Positions 27,701 to 37,213 of a stretch of 64,000 bases of DNA are shown here, piece after piece; position 1 is the stretch's first letter; each line of letters opens with the position of its first letter. Under the pieces are notes generated by a model, which searched no databases, was not told where the DNA came from, and saw nothing but the letters and a program-made list of their open reading frames with translations. This DNA is from Lanius collurio (lineage: Eukaryota > Chordata > Aves > Passeriformes > Laniidae), in contig JACBWW010000083.1 in the NCBI GenBank assembly GCA_020086605.1, positions 1,495,323 through 1,559,322 on the forward strand, written 5' to 3'. The translations under genes were made by a program, and so were the position numbers.

Positions 27701-30700
27701 TGCATTTATTTCTTAGAATTTGTAACGTAACGCATTTCAGTTTGGGAATTAATGTGCTTAAATACCAACTGAGCAGACTGAAAATGATCCATAATCTTTG
27801 CATGTTCCAAATTCCTAATGGAGGCTAAACAATTTCTTGCTTGCATGGTGATTTAAAAATATAGGTAGAGGCTTGAGATAGAAGAGAAATTTTTCTGTGG
27901 GAAAAAACCCACAGATTGAGTGATATCATTAATACCACGGTCCTTTGCAGTTTGTTGTCCCCTGCCACCCATAGCAAGAATTAAACTCTCTGTGTCGAAA
28001 CCAGGGGAGAGGTTTCTGCCACAGAGGCCTAGCCAACAGTGAGTCCCTAGAGATGGGATGCTGGATGGTAACCTGCAAGGTGTCATAGGACCAAAACTGT
28101 GGCTTCCATGGGAAAAAGCTGTGTTGACCATGTTGGTTGAAACTCAAAGGCCAACATGTCCAGCAGAGTTGGGCAGGCACAGCAGGCACAGCCTGATACC
28201 CAGTCAGTACAGCCTGAGCCTGTGGAGACACTCATGGACACAAGCCTGTGATGACAGATGGGAAGTAAGTTTGGTTGTTGGCCCAAGCAGATCCACATCT
28301 ACCTCATCCCTCCCTCTGGGGTGTTTAATCACTAAACAGTATCCCTATTTTAGTGGATTTTTGTTTTTTTAATTTAAAGTAGAGCACAAAATAAACAATG
28401 CTAACAGCTCTGTGCAAGCACCTTCCTATACTGAAGATATAATGAAGGAATACAAATTTCAAAGGTTATTTGCAGGGAAGTGAGTGGGAGAGTTTGGTTA
28501 AAAGATTAGAGATTTTCAGACATCCAGTGTTACTTGTCTTCTCATAGTGTAGGACGGGATGGCACAGTCTTGTGCATTTCCTTGTACCCAGCTGTGCTCA
28601 GGAAACTCCAGACCCTGCTTGTGTACTGCATCTCAGTCTTGTTATTTCCACTGAAATTGGGTCATTTTTCCTGTTCCGTTTCCAGTAATAATTTGAAATG
28701 ACATAACAGATAAGTTCTGTACCTAAAGTGCTGTGTCTAGATTCAGTTTAGCAAAGAGAAAAAGATTTACAGATCATTTCTTCTACTGCTTTTTTTTTTT
28801 TTAAACTGGCTTCTTTGCATTAGGTGAAGGCTTTATAACATCAGGGCTCAGGACTTTGCTGTGCAGGAGAGTCAAGTAGCTCCCTGGATCAAGCATCCCA
28901 GGGATGGGATCCAGGGATGGGGCTCTCCACAGGATGTGCAGGGAGCTCCCCGTCCCTGCCAGTTGAGCAGGGAGGTGTTGCAGTGCTTATGCCTGGCATG
29001 GTCAGGTCTTCAGCAAGGATTTCAGGTCCCCTTTGAGAAGACGGAATCCTAGGAGATTGTCACCAGGATGGGCAGAGCATCCTGGCATCCTGACTGGGCT
29101 GGGCTGAGGCCCTCATGACTGGTGTTGAGCACAGACCCTGAGCGCTCTCTGGGGCTTGGATGGAGCTAGGCACACGGAGCTCCTGTGGTTGTAAGCACTA
29201 GTTTAGACACCCACTACTAACTGGGGAGGCATGTTCTCTGTGTGTTTAGGGTGTATTAATGCCCACTCACCCTGTGTCTCACATGTAAATTTTCAATTTT
29301 GCATGACATGGTGCTCCTTTGCATGTTGATAGTGCTTTAAAACCAGTACAGAGGGTGTGCTGCATTAATCACAGGACTAACATTGAAATGTGTTTCAGAA
29401 TTGTGGATTTAATGGACTTGATGGTAAAAATCATCAGTCTCTCACACTCATCTTCTCTTTCTTTGCATATTCATTGTAGAGGATGTCTTATATCTTAAAG
29501 GTAAGGGTAGATACATCTCTTTGGTTTGTCGTGGCACAGAACGCTTGTTCCTGTTCATACTTTTTGTGCTTGCATGACCCTAATTTTGCCTTGTTGTATC
29601 AGTAAGTTATTGTCAGAGTCAGTAGCAACTGCCAAATATATTTTGAGATAACTCTCAGAAAGGATTTAGTATTGTGATACCTGAACTCCTGGCATGCCTC
29701 TTCTCCTGCTTTAAATCCTTGTTGCATGTAACCTACTAATACACTAATTCTCTCCAAACCAGCAGGACTTTTAACTAAGTGAAGGAGAAAAAAGCTTGTC
29801 TTTCTTACTCATGGAGTCATAGCAAACACTAACTCGAGGTTGTGCCGCAAAAAATCACACTAACTAATGTGTTTGTCTGTTCTCTGTGTATATGTGTGTG
29901 TGGGATTTATACTCTCAAATTGTGGACATTTAGAAGCAGAGCTATTTGCCAACTCTTTTATATTAGAAATCAAGTCAATGTAATAAACCACATTTTAGGG
30001 TTTTTTAGCACAGATGACAGAGTTGGTAAGCAGACTAAAAGTGCTATCAATGTATTTGAATTCTCTGGCTAAAGGATTTTAGAGAAGAGTTGAATTTACT
30101 AGAGGAGCCTGTCCTGGTCCAAACCTGCAGGTGCAATTCCCACTGCTGTTCCAGGGAGCAGTGGGTCACAACTGGCACATGTGAAGGGCAAAACCCATCA
30201 TTTTCCCCAACTTTGTCATTGTCTGCTTTGCAGTTCTCTAACATGTTGTGTGTGGCATGGGTAGCTACACCCAGCTGTGCTGCTCCCCTGTCCCAGCTGC
30301 CTTTGATTCTGGTTAAACACAAGAGTCTATTTCTCTGTAGGATTCCAGCAAAAGTCCAAAAACAATGAAGAAGTTTCTTCCAAAAAGGAAAACTGAGAGA
30401 AAACCATCCGATGAAGAGTTTGTTATTCGGAAAAGTAAGTGCTGTCCAGAGAAGCTGTGGCTGCCCTACCCCTGGAAGTGTTCAAGGCCAAGTTGGATGA
30501 GGCTTGGAGAAACCTAGTCTAGTGGAAGGTGTCCCTGCCCATGGCAGGGATTGGGACTAGATGATCTTTAACCCCAGCCATTCTGTGATTCTATTTTTCT
30601 TTTGTTTCTGGAGATTTCTGTGTTCTCAGTTGTCTCCATGGGACTTTGAGAACACCCTTTCTTGCAGTGCAGGATGTGACAGGATGCTCTCACTGTAAGC

Positions 30701-33700
30701 TTATGTGCTCCTGAACACAGGAGGCTTCTGGAAATGCACTGGTCCTCAGCCTCTGAGAGATCCTTCCTCCCCTCCCAGTTATGACTGCCAGATATGCCAC
30801 CACCCTCCTCATGATTGCCAGCACAAGGTCATGGGTTGTGAGTGGTCTTATTCTGGGTATGAAGTCAAGGAACTACTTCCAAGTAGTTAAAAATTGCATT
30901 AAACTGCACAACTGCACCAAAACATGTCTGACAGCTGGGACAGACCCTTAGCTGGCCATGCCAGCAGGTCCTAGAACAGTTTCCATGGGGAATTAGGAAA
31001 CAAAAAGGTCCCCATCCCAACAGGGATATTTACCTGCAAAGAGGGGTGACTTGACAACTCCCTAAAGCCCACTTGGGACACTCCTTGGGGGCTTTACATG
31101 AAAGGCCATGGTCACCCAGCCATAGTGAAGCTGCCATGCTCAGCTCCACGATTAACTCTCTCTCTTGAGAAGACGGCACTGAGCGGAGGCTGGAAATTCA
31201 CACTTCGTGTTTCCAAGTCCTGCTCTGGTGCTGCTGTACCAGACCCCCCACATTAGGGCTTTGCTTGTCCATCTACCAGTGCTGCCTGCACCCAAAGTAG
31301 GGCATCACTCCTTGAGTTTTGCCAAGATAAGCAACTAGAGATGAGTTTTCACACCATTTGTTCATGGTGTTTGATGCCACAAAGGCCAGAAAATGCAAAG
31401 AACCTCAAAAGAGATTGGACAGTGTCCCAGAAACAGTCTGCCAAAGAAATAGCACAGTCTCTTAAAGGGCTTGGGAAGAAACAAGGGACTGGGACTGGGA
31501 GAGTCAAGGCCAGAGTACCTTGCTTTTTGTGCCTGCTGTTGTTTGCAATGTTTTACAGGTACTGCTGCACTGGAGGAGGATGCTCAGATCCTGAAGGTGA
31601 TCGAGGCATACTGTACTGGGGCAGGCTTCCAGCAAGCTCTCAGCTCAGGTGGGCACACAACCACATTATTTAGCTCCTACTCTGCCTACAACACTGATAA
31701 CTCCTCTGGGAAAAAACAGATGTTGCATCATACATCAATGAGACTTATGCTAGGAAACTGTGTAGTGTTCAGTCTTTGAGATAAGGGAGCTTCATCTGCC
31801 TAGTGGTTTAGTTGCCATTGTTTTTCTTCTAAACACAGAGAATGAAGCAGGTAGGAGGGCAGATGAGATACTGCTATTTCACCAGTGATTACCTGATGGT
31901 AATCTCAGGTTGCTTATAGCTTTAGAAAGGAAGCATGAATATTATCTCTCAATCAGCTGCATGTTTAAGAACAACCTGCTTCATAAGTACCTACCTAACA
32001 TCTTAAGCTCTGAAAATAAAACTATCGTTGCTGGAGAGATGTCAAATTAAATCACTGAACTGTCAAATAATGGTACACAGAAAAAAGGGAGGCTATGGTT
32101 TTTTGGGGAGCTCTTCACCCTAATCGAATGATTTCATTTATAAGTCATGACATAACTTTAGATGCAGTGAGTACTCTTGAAAATTTTCCACTTGCTGCTG
32201 TAGCCCTGGGTTAGTGGGATGTAGCTGACACCTCCAGCCTGCCCCACATTGCCAGCAGAGCAGGAAGAATGAGAGTTTCTGTCTCTGATGTAGCATAGGC
32301 ACCAGGGAAGATCACCCCTTTTTCTGCCTGATGAATAATTCTTGTACACAGGCTCACGTAAAGACTCCATCCCCCAAGTCCTTCTTCCTGAGGAAGAGAA
32401 AATCATCATAGAGGAAACACGAAGCAATGGCCAGACAGTCACGGAAGAAAAGTAAGTGCAGCTGCTCTCCATTTGCAGACAGATCCCTGTGTCACTTTTT
32501 GGAACAGCATTAAAATCCAATGCCCTCTCTGTCTGTGTCCTCACAGAGAAGCAGGGCTGGTGTCATTGACTCCTGCCTTAGTTCTGGCAAAGAACCATCA
32601 CACAATTTCAGCTGCTATTTTGTCCCTTTTAAGGACAAAGCCGCCTTTCCAGTTGCTCTGACGTTGCTGTATCCCTCTGGGAGTCTGGATCCCCAGTTTA
32701 TGGCTTATCCAGATGTAGGATAATGGGGTCAGTGAGGACAGAACCAAACAAGTGGCTCCTATTTTCTTATTTTTTTAACTACTGATGTACTGGGCTGCAG
32801 CTGCCCCTCGGGAGCCTGCCTGGCGCCTGCCTGTGAGTGCTCCCAGCCTGTACTTTAACTTCTGTACCTGGGTGACTGTGTTGAGCCTCTCTCTTTGCCA
32901 ATAACTCAAAGCAGAACAAGGTACTGAGGTTTGAGAAAAGAGACCTGAGTTTTGGACTGGTGGCTTATAAATGCTCCTGGGCTGTGTTTCCAGAGTCCCC
33001 TCACAGGCGGCAGCCTGATGCTTGGGAAGCAGAATCTGGATGCAACTTCCCTGTCAGCACCTCCCATGCTGTCACTGTTTTCCTGCACACCAACTCTTCT
33101 TACTTCGTTTTTTTTTGAATTTTTTTTCAGAAGTCTTGTTGACACAGTTTATGCACTGAAAGATGAAGTCAAAGAGCTGAAGCAGGTAATTTGGGTGGGA
33201 TTGGATGTGCTGGGAGTTGAGTGAAAGCTAACCAGTCTGTGCTGGGTCATCTTCAGCTGGTCAGTGCCAGGAGAAGTCTTGCTGATCCTGGTCCAATCCT
33301 GCAAATTCCTGAATGAGCATTAGTTTTCTTCTGGTTTACCTCCCTGAATCACAGAATCGTAGAATCTTTAAGGCTGGAAAAGACCAGTGAGATCATGGAG
33401 TCCAACTGTCAACCCAGCACAACCACCATGTTCACCAGTGAAGCATGTCCTGGGGGGCCATACCCACACATTCTATGAACACTCACAGGAATGGTGACTC
33501 CACCACTTCCCTTGGAAGACTGCTCTAGTGTTTGACAACCCTTTCCTTGAAGAAACTTTTCCTAATATCCAATATAAACCTTCCTTGGCACAGCTGGAGA
33601 CCACTTCCTCTCATCCTCCATGCTTGAGTGCCAGAGACAGCAAGAGGGAAGGAGTAGTTGGTCTTTGTGGCAACATGAAACTTTCCCTCCATTCCAAAAG

Positions 33701-34235
33701 CTCTTTCAACTTGACTGTTCATTTTATAGGGGTCTGATGGACACCAGTTCTTGTAGACTTAGAGGAAATATATCCTCTTCCCTCCAGTCCCAAGTCTGGA
33801 GGTGGGAGAAACCATCATAAGAGAACAGAGTTCTTCAACCTAAGCTAAAATTAGGTTTCCAGGAGGATGTTTCTGCCTGCCCAAAGTCAGGGAACTTCTG
33901 TGCAGGTCTTTGAGGTAGTAAGGGTCTGTTTGGGTTACTCGTGGTCTGATCCACTTACAATCTACATTCTCATGAAGTCCTATCAAATGTCCCTGTTACT
34001 TCAGGCATCAGGCAGCAGATGCATGGAAGTACCTCACTGCATAAAGTGCACCGGCATTAACTGCATCTTTATTCCTTTGTTTTTCACCTTGCAGGAAAAC
34101 AAAAGGATGAAACAGTGTTTGGAAGAAGAGCTTAAATCCAGGAAGGACTTGGAGAAGCTGGTGAGAAGGCTGCTGAAGCAGACGGATGAATGTGGCAGGG
34201 AGGACGCTGGGCGCAAGTCATCCCTGATCGCCTGA
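6619..34235 (+). CDS. ARHGEF6: alpha-PIX, Rac/Cdc42 guanine nucleotide exchange factor 6 (20 of about 22 coding exons)
   Basis: ARHGEF6 loads GTP onto Rac1 and Cdc42 and scaffolds PAK kinases (through SH3) and GIT1/2 at focal adhesions and synapses. Twenty exons join in phase to 690 residues plus a stop. The order is: end of CH domain (1-28), Ser-rich linker (29-71), SH3 (about 76-135), DH (about 160-335), PH (about 355-480), proline-rich segment ending PPLRPSAAL, basic region, GIT-binding region (about 562-626) and C-terminal coiled coil (about 626-675). Human ARHGEF6 is 776 residues as I remember it, so about 83 N-terminal residues are missing here, probably to the left of the window. It is alpha- rather than beta-PIX because of the seven-residue microexon RMSYILK, the KQTDEC tail and the CD40LG neighbour. 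I see no frameshift or premature stop. Confidence 0.96.
6704..11321 (+). other. ARHGEF6: ARHGEF6 intron after the CH exon
   Basis: This 4.6-kb intron is the longest complete one in the gene here. It contains an AT-rich, TATA-like simple stretch at about 7676-7800. Otherwise I see no exon, RNA gene or named repeat. Confidence 0.8.
7676..7800. repeat. AT-rich low-complexity stretch
   Basis: Interrupted TATA/ATAATA motifs (cat-ata-tat, ataataatgta repeated) run for about 125 bases inside the ARHGEF6 intron. No unit repeats cleanly enough to be called a microsatellite. Confidence 0.6.
11322..11449 (+). CDS. ARHGEF6: ARHGEF6 exon: Ser/Thr-rich linker between CH and SH3
   Basis: The acceptor is tttcccca|g and the codons begin DQLSKGPC. 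The exon includes RSSLNTAAG and ends LRRQSKPV, a less conserved but alignable family linker. The donor is gtaccc, weaker than the gtaagt-like donors of the other exons. It enters in phase 1 and leaves in phase 0. Confidence 0.94.
11862..12063 (+). CDS. ARHGEF6: ARHGEF6 exon: SH3 domain
   Basis: The exon encodes nearly the whole SH3 domain. It shows the ARFNF motif at the start, an acidic RT loop (TNEDELSV), the GGWWEG tryptophan pair and the closing GWFPSNYV motif. In PIX proteins this domain binds an atypical PAK peptide. ATG at 11865 (MTENGSHQ) is the first in-frame methionine in the window and would start a protein lacking the CH domain. The donor is gtaagc, phase 1. Confidence 0.98.
14628..14698 (+). 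CDS. ARHGEF6: ARHGEF6 exon: SH3-DH linker
   Basis: The acceptor is tttttttctacag and the donor gtaagt. The 24 codons include [10 protein letters not shown] and LTKNYYSV, the run-in to the DH domain. This is the point where beta-PIX has a longer proline-rich insert; its absence favours alpha-PIX. Confidence 0.95.
15888..15982 (+). CDS. ARHGEF6: ARHGEF6 exon: DH domain, first conserved region
   Basis: It begins [16 protein letters not shown], the first conserved region of Dbl-homology domains, whose glutamate contacts switch I of the GTPase. It ends [10 protein letters not shown]. Phase 0 in, phase 2 out, donor gtaaga. Confidence 0.97.
16642..16737 (+). CDS. ARHGEF6: ARHGEF6 exon: DH domain, second helix
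   Basis: The acceptor is cttgtag and the donor gtaagt. The residues include [15 protein letters not shown], matching the LxGNxEEIxxFQ helix of PIX DH domains. Phase 2 on both sides. Confidence 0.97.
17532..17654 (+). CDS. ARHGEF6: ARHGEF6 exon: DH domain, central helices
   Basis: The acceptor is atctgtag and the donor gtgagt. The exon has the [10 protein letters not shown] and YLTYCANHP motifs, diagnostic of the PIX family DH core. Phase 2 on both sides. Confidence 0.97.
18972..19110 (+). CDS. ARHGEF6: ARHGEF6 exon: DH domain, third conserved region
   Basis: It encodes [18 protein letters not shown], then [20 protein letters not shown], the long DH helix that packs against switch II of Rac/Cdc42. 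Phase 2 in, phase 0 out, donor gtaggt. Confidence 0.98.
21000..21059 (+). CDS. ARHGEF6: ARHGEF6 exon: end of DH domain
   Basis: A 60-nt exon with acceptor cttcactag and donor gtaggt. It encodes a short, more variable segment ([11 protein letters not shown]) corresponding to the HPDHQDILKAI region of human alpha-PIX. Phase 0 on both sides. Confidence 0.93.
23176..23322 (+). CDS. ARHGEF6: ARHGEF6 exon: DH-PH junction
   Basis: The acceptor is gatccctag and the donor gtgagt. The exon encodes [17 protein letters not shown], then WEGEDIK and [12 protein letters not shown], the family-typical link into the first PH strands. Phase 0 on both sides. Confidence 0.98.
23459..23602 (-). other. possible antisense terminal exon or coding relic
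   Basis: On the minus strand a consensus-like acceptor (tcatttctcag) is followed by 48 in-frame codons ending in TAA. The inferred peptide (middle part [17 protein letters not shown], end IAQLFPK) looks like an amphipathic, charged protein C-terminus. It has several CpG-containing codons, unusual for intron sequence here. It lies in ARHGEF6 intron DNA 137 nt past an exon, in opposite orientation. I do not recognise the family, and no polyadenylation signal follows. It may be the last exon of a nested gene, a 5'-truncated retrocopy, or chance. Confidence 0.3.
24171..24257 (+). CDS. ARHGEF6: ARHGEF6 exon: PH domain strands
   Basis: The acceptor is atccccccag and the donor gtaggc. The exon encodes [20 protein letters not shown] and PRMSGFIYQ, the beta-strand core of the PH domain. 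Phase 0 on both sides. Confidence 0.98.
25248..25326 (+). CDS. ARHGEF6: ARHGEF6 exon: PH domain middle
   Basis: It encodes [18 protein letters not shown] and ends FEITG, the central PH strands. Phase 0 in, phase 1 out, donor gtcagt. Confidence 0.96.
25945..26051 (+). repeat. CR1 LINE 3' terminus
   Basis: A short CR1 tail in sense orientation: 'gggacatggtttagtg', 'ggttggacttgatgatgtta', and the closing 'aatgattccatgattctat'. It is intronic, 140 nt upstream of the next ARHGEF6 exon. Confidence 0.9.
26191..26324 (+). CDS. ARHGEF6: ARHGEF6 exon: C-terminal helix of the PH domain
   Basis: The acceptor is ctctgccacag and the donor gtaagt. The exon encodes [20 protein letters not shown], the last PH strand and helix with its conserved tryptophan. 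A serine-rich start of the linker follows, shorter than in human. Phase 1 in, phase 0 out. Confidence 0.97.
26598..26723 (+). CDS. ARHGEF6: ARHGEF6 exon: proline-rich PKPW segment
   Basis: It encodes [19 protein letters not shown] followed by PPLRPSAAL, a segment nearly invariant between alpha- and beta-PIX. Acceptor ttctcag, donor gtaatc, phase 0 on both sides. Confidence 0.98.
26724..29479 (+). other. ARHGEF6: ARHGEF6 intron before the microexon
   Basis: A 2.8-kb intron with a poly-T run near 28791. I see no exon, RNA gene or named repeat. Frames here are short or run in several directions at once. Confidence 0.75.
29480..29500 (+). CDS. ARHGEF6: ARHGEF6 21-nt microexon
   Basis: The acceptor is cattgtag and the donor gtaagg. 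The seven codons read RMSYILK. As I remember the families, human ARHGEF6 carries these residues between YKE and the SKSPKTMKK motif, and beta-PIX lacks them. The exon keeps phase 0, so it could be skipped without a frameshift. Confidence 0.93.
30341..30434 (+). CDS. ARHGEF6: ARHGEF6 exon: basic segment
   Basis: It encodes [19 protein letters not shown] and [10 protein letters not shown], a lysine/arginine-rich stretch with likely phosphorylation sites upstream of the GIT-binding region. Phase 0 in, phase 1 out, donor gtaagt. A CR1 element starts about 7 nt after the exon edge. Confidence 0.97.
30442..30595 (+). repeat. CR1 LINE 3' fragment next to a splice donor
   Basis: Sense-oriented CR1 tail: 'gtccagagaagctgtgg', 'cctggaagtgttcaaggcca', 'ggtgtccctgcccatggcag', 'ttctgtgattctattttt'. 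It starts right behind the gtaagt donor of the preceding ARHGEF6 exon. Confidence 0.9.
31559..31648 (+). CDS. ARHGEF6: ARHGEF6 exon: GIT-binding helix
   Basis: The acceptor is ttttacag and the donor gtgggc. The exon encodes [20 protein letters not shown], the helix region that binds GIT1/GIT2. It is almost unchanged across PIX proteins. Phase 1 on both sides. Confidence 0.98.
32352..32451 (+). CDS. ARHGEF6: ARHGEF6 exon: acidic segment after the GIT-binding helix
   Basis: It encodes [20 protein letters not shown] and ends NGQTVTEEK, matching the family [10 protein letters not shown] block. Phase 1 in, phase 2 out, donor gtaagt. Confidence 0.97.
33131..33185 (+). CDS. ARHGEF6: ARHGEF6 exon: start of the coiled coil
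   Basis: The acceptor is tttttttttcag and the donor gtaatt. The exon encodes [18 protein letters not shown], the first heptads of the C-terminal coiled coil that trimerises PIX proteins. Phase 2 in, phase 0 out. Confidence 0.97.
33346..33620 (-). repeat. CR1 LINE 3' fragment, inverted
   Basis: On the plus strand it begins 'aatcacagaatcgtagaatc', continues with 'tccaactgtcaacccagcac' and 'cttcctctcatcct'. It is the reverse complement of a CR1 tail of the type containing the 'ccatgttcaccagtgaagc' block. The right edge is approximate and may extend to about 33.67 kb. Confidence 0.9.
34095..34235 (+). CDS. ARHGEF6: ARHGEF6 terminal coding exon
   Basis: The acceptor is caccttgcag. The exon encodes the second half of the coiled coil ([29 protein letters not shown]) and ends with SSLIA before TGA at 34233. 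The ending matches alpha-PIX (KQTDEC then a short Ser-rich tail) and not beta-PIX (DETNL-type PDZ ligand). Confidence 0.98.
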   Translation, partial: ENKRMKQCLEEELKSRKDLEKLVRRLLKQTDECGREDAGRKSSLIA

Positions 34236-34408
34236 ATTTGTGGAGAAGCTGCTGGCAGTGGTGTGTGACCTCAGGTGTTTCTTCAAGAGTGGAACTGGAT
34301 CCTTTGCCTCTTCTTGCTCCATATTTTGTTGGTTTGGGGTATTTTGTTACAAAAAAAAAAAAAAATGTCATAGAGAAAAAAAAAAGTTTTTCTTCCATCC
34401 AGTAAGGA

Positions 34409-34414
34409 AATAAA
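34409..34414 (+). terminator. ARHGEF6: proximal polyadenylation signal
   Basis: Canonical AATAAA 174 nt after the ARHGEF6 stop codon. Use would give a very short 3' UTR. Confidence 0.4.
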
Positions 34415-36377
34415 GCAGAAACAATCAATCACAACTGAACCAGTAAGCAAGCGGTCCATGATTCACAATTCATCTGCAGCAACTAATACCTCATTGTACC
34501 TGCTACTGGGAGCAAATACAAACTCTGCTAGTGATTGCTGCTCACAAAGGCTTGGGCAGCAGTTTCCTAGAAGAAGCTTAAGCACTTTTTGATGTTTTCA
34601 TTCTTTCCAAAAGCACCGGTACCTATTTATTGAATGAAAACATTATTGAGGTGGCATTGAGCAGAAACCAAAAAAGCACCATGCTCCTCTTTTCAGAAAA
34701 TCACAACGGGGGAAGCTTTTCCCATCCATCTTTTTTCCCATTAGTTGACTGTAGCGAACTAGAGCCCAGCAATACTGTGGTTCCTGTGTGGCCTTGATAC
34801 TGATTAAAATGTGCAATTAACATGAAGACATTTGAAGTCCTTGGGGAAGCCAGATCTGGAGCACCTGTCAGAGCGCATAGGAAGGTATTTTGCACAGTGC
34901 TGCCTCCTTACAGCTCGTGATTAGCACAACAGGTAACTGCTGTTCTGTCCCCCATCCCTTTTCTTATGCATGATGTAGAATTCCCACCCCATGCTTTGTT
35001 TTCACATAGAGTGTCCAGGTATCCTAGGAGATTATAATTTTGCTTTACTTCCTCTTGCAGGACATGCTTTTCTCTGTATGAAATGTAAACCCTCCTTGAC
35101 AACAAAAAACAATCCCAAATGTGCTGGTCCCTTGCTCCCTTCTGCCCATGTTAGGCTCTCCATTGCTCCTTCCCAAAGGCTGGGAATGTAGCCAGTGTCC
35201 ACTTCTGCCTGCACCTCCCTAAAGGGGCTTTCTGCTAGGGAAAAGGAACTTTCTCTTTTGATAAGGGAAGGTATTTATGCTTTGTCAAGAGCTGGAACGC
35301 TTCTGGGGCAAGGATGTGCAACACCCTCAGAGATCCCTGCACAGCTCCTCAACCACAGCACACAGGCAACGTGCATATGTATCAGCTTTCCTTATCTTGG
35401 TGTTATACCCTAGTTTAGAACTGATGTTTTTCTTCCTTCCTTAACAGCTTTATAAAAATAACCTTCTGTTAAAGTTAATGATGTCTTATTTATCTCACAG
35501 GGCAGCATGGTCCCAGGGTGTGCAGAGGCACCACAGCTCATTATAGTCACACCATTATGTTGGTTGTGAAGGACGTAACAGAGGCAATAATTACAACTCC
35601 CTCCTTGCCATTAAAATTTAGCCAGGACGTTGCAAATGATGTTTTGGGAGATGTAGACTCCAAAACATCTCAAGGAGTGTAATAAAAAACTGTCTTTAAA
35701 CTGTTTCTAGGGAAAAAGAGACAGCTACTTTTGCCATCCCCAGAGCATCACAGCCAGATGGCAGCTCCCCACATCCCTGCCTGGGCACACAGTTGAGTGG
35801 TTCCATCAGCAGTCAAGCTCTGCTGTGCTTGTGGGTCATTACCCAGGAGCAGAACTTTTGCTACATGTACTGCTTCTCTGGGAGGCTATGCGCAGACCCC
35901 TCACTACTCCCTGGCCTTGCCGTCTGCCCAAAGGTGGGTTGGAGACTAGGCTGCTGATATGCAGAACAAACCAAGAGCCACTGACACTCCAGGGAGAAGG
36001 TAGAAATGTGTCCTTGCTGCCACCAGGCTCAGTTGAAACCCGTGCTGTGTACATATGCATGTTTGTGAGATGTAATGTGATGGAGGGCACACTGGGACTT
36101 TTTGGATCAAGCGTCTGTCAAGAGCTAGAAGCCAAAAAAGACAAGAAAATAAAAAGGAGAAGAAGCCATGCCAGATGGACAGCAATGTTTCCATATTTAC
36201 TTTGTTTACAGTGCTTTGTAAATAGGTTCCAGTGAGTCTGTCTTTAGATGGATGTTGTGTCAGCTGCCTTCCAGTGTATCTTTGTCACGTAGGTTTATTT
36301 AGTGTAACTACTTACGCAAGCTCAACTTTTCTAACATGTTTTTATTTTGAACAGTTTTTTAATTGACATTTTCAACA

Positions 36378-36383
36378 AATAAA
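36378..36383 (+). terminator. ARHGEF6: distal polyadenylation signal
   Basis: Canonical AATAAA in an AT-rich stretch, followed by T/G-rich sequence (ttgcttcttagcccttggtg) fitting a downstream element. It is the likeliest ARHGEF6 transcript end. Confidence 0.55.
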
Positions 36384-37024
36384 GAAGGATAAAAGTTGCT
36401 TCTTAGCCCTTGGTGCTGGTCCCTGTGTTTCTGCCATGAAAGCAAAGCCAGTGCTTGCTCTGGGCATCACTGATTTGCTCAGAATGCCACGGCAGCATCA
36501 TCCTTCTCTGATTTACTGGTGGGTTTACTGGTGTGAAAGGTGATGCTGGCACTTCAGATGTTGCTCCCACCATCACCCAGACCTGCAGCAGGCCAAGGGC
36601 AGCTGGTCCCAGAGCAGGAGATGCATTTTCATCCCTCAAGCCCCACATGCACTCTGTTCACAAGGATGCTTGATGGAGAACTGGCTGCTCTCTTGCACCA
36701 GGCAGTTGCTGTAGATAAGTGACTTCCTGCCTGCTTGAGATTTTATGTTTTTTAGTTAGTGTTTTTTCTGGCAATTAGGTGTGGTGACAGGATTTCCTTT
36801 GGTCTACCACCACTTGGACAAGAAGTCTCCTGCAGGCTGGGTTTTTTTTAACTCTTTGGTAGAGACATGCCATGGTCTCAGCCCACAGCAGAAGTGGAGG
36901 ATCGAAGGCAGCAGGGATGGACCCTGCTCTCTGTCCCCAAACAGAGTACTCAGAGTGGGAAAAAGAACAAGAGACAAAAGAAACACTAGCCTTGGGTGCA
37001 TCGTGGAAAAACGCTGAAGCCCAA

Positions 37025-37178
37025 AACTGCCAGAGGGCAGGGTTAGATGGGATATTAGAACTAAATTCTTCCCTGTGGGGGTGGTGAGGCCCTGGCACAG
37101 GTTGCCCAGAGAAGTTGTTTTCTGCCCCATCCCTGGAAGTGTGTCCCAGGCCAGGTTGGGTGGGGCTTGGAGCAACCT

Positions 37179-37180
<2 letters not shown>
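37025..37180 (+). repeat. CR1 LINE 3' fragment, cut by a TA microsatellite
   Basis: It is similar to the copy at 1845-2090: 'ccagagggcagggttagatg', 'aaattcttccctgtgggggt', 'ggggcttggagcaacctgg'. It stops abruptly at a TA repeat instead of the usual tail. Confidence 0.88.

Positions 37181-37209
<29 letters not shown>
37181..37209. repeat. (TA)n microsatellite
   Basis: Twenty-nine bases of perfect alternating TA, followed by gtatag. It abuts the truncated CR1 copy directly. Length is likely variable between individuals. Confidence 0.97.

Positions 37210-37213
<4 letters not shown>

Larger units (their letters stand above)
34236..36400 (+). other. ARHGEF6: probable ARHGEF6 3' untranslated region
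   Basis: No coding exon follows the stop. An early AATAAA lies at 34409-34414, shortly after two A-rich runs. A later, well-placed AATAAA lies at 36378-36383 in an AT-rich stretch (tttttaattgacattttc). The 2.1-kb span to the second signal resembles the length I remember for the human 3' UTR. The A runs near 34350 could also prime cDNA internally. Confidence 0.6.

Noticed and set aside
6619..34235. The gene being ARHGEF7 (beta-PIX) instead of ARHGEF6
   Set aside because: The RMSYILK microexon, the KQTDEC ending, the lack of the beta-PIX inserts and the CD40LG neighbour all support ARHGEF6.
34346..34387. A-rich runs after the ARHGEF6 stop as a retrocopy poly-A tail
   Set aside because: They follow an intron-containing gene in its natural place, and the first AATAAA comes after them. 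They are ordinary A-rich 3' UTR sequence.
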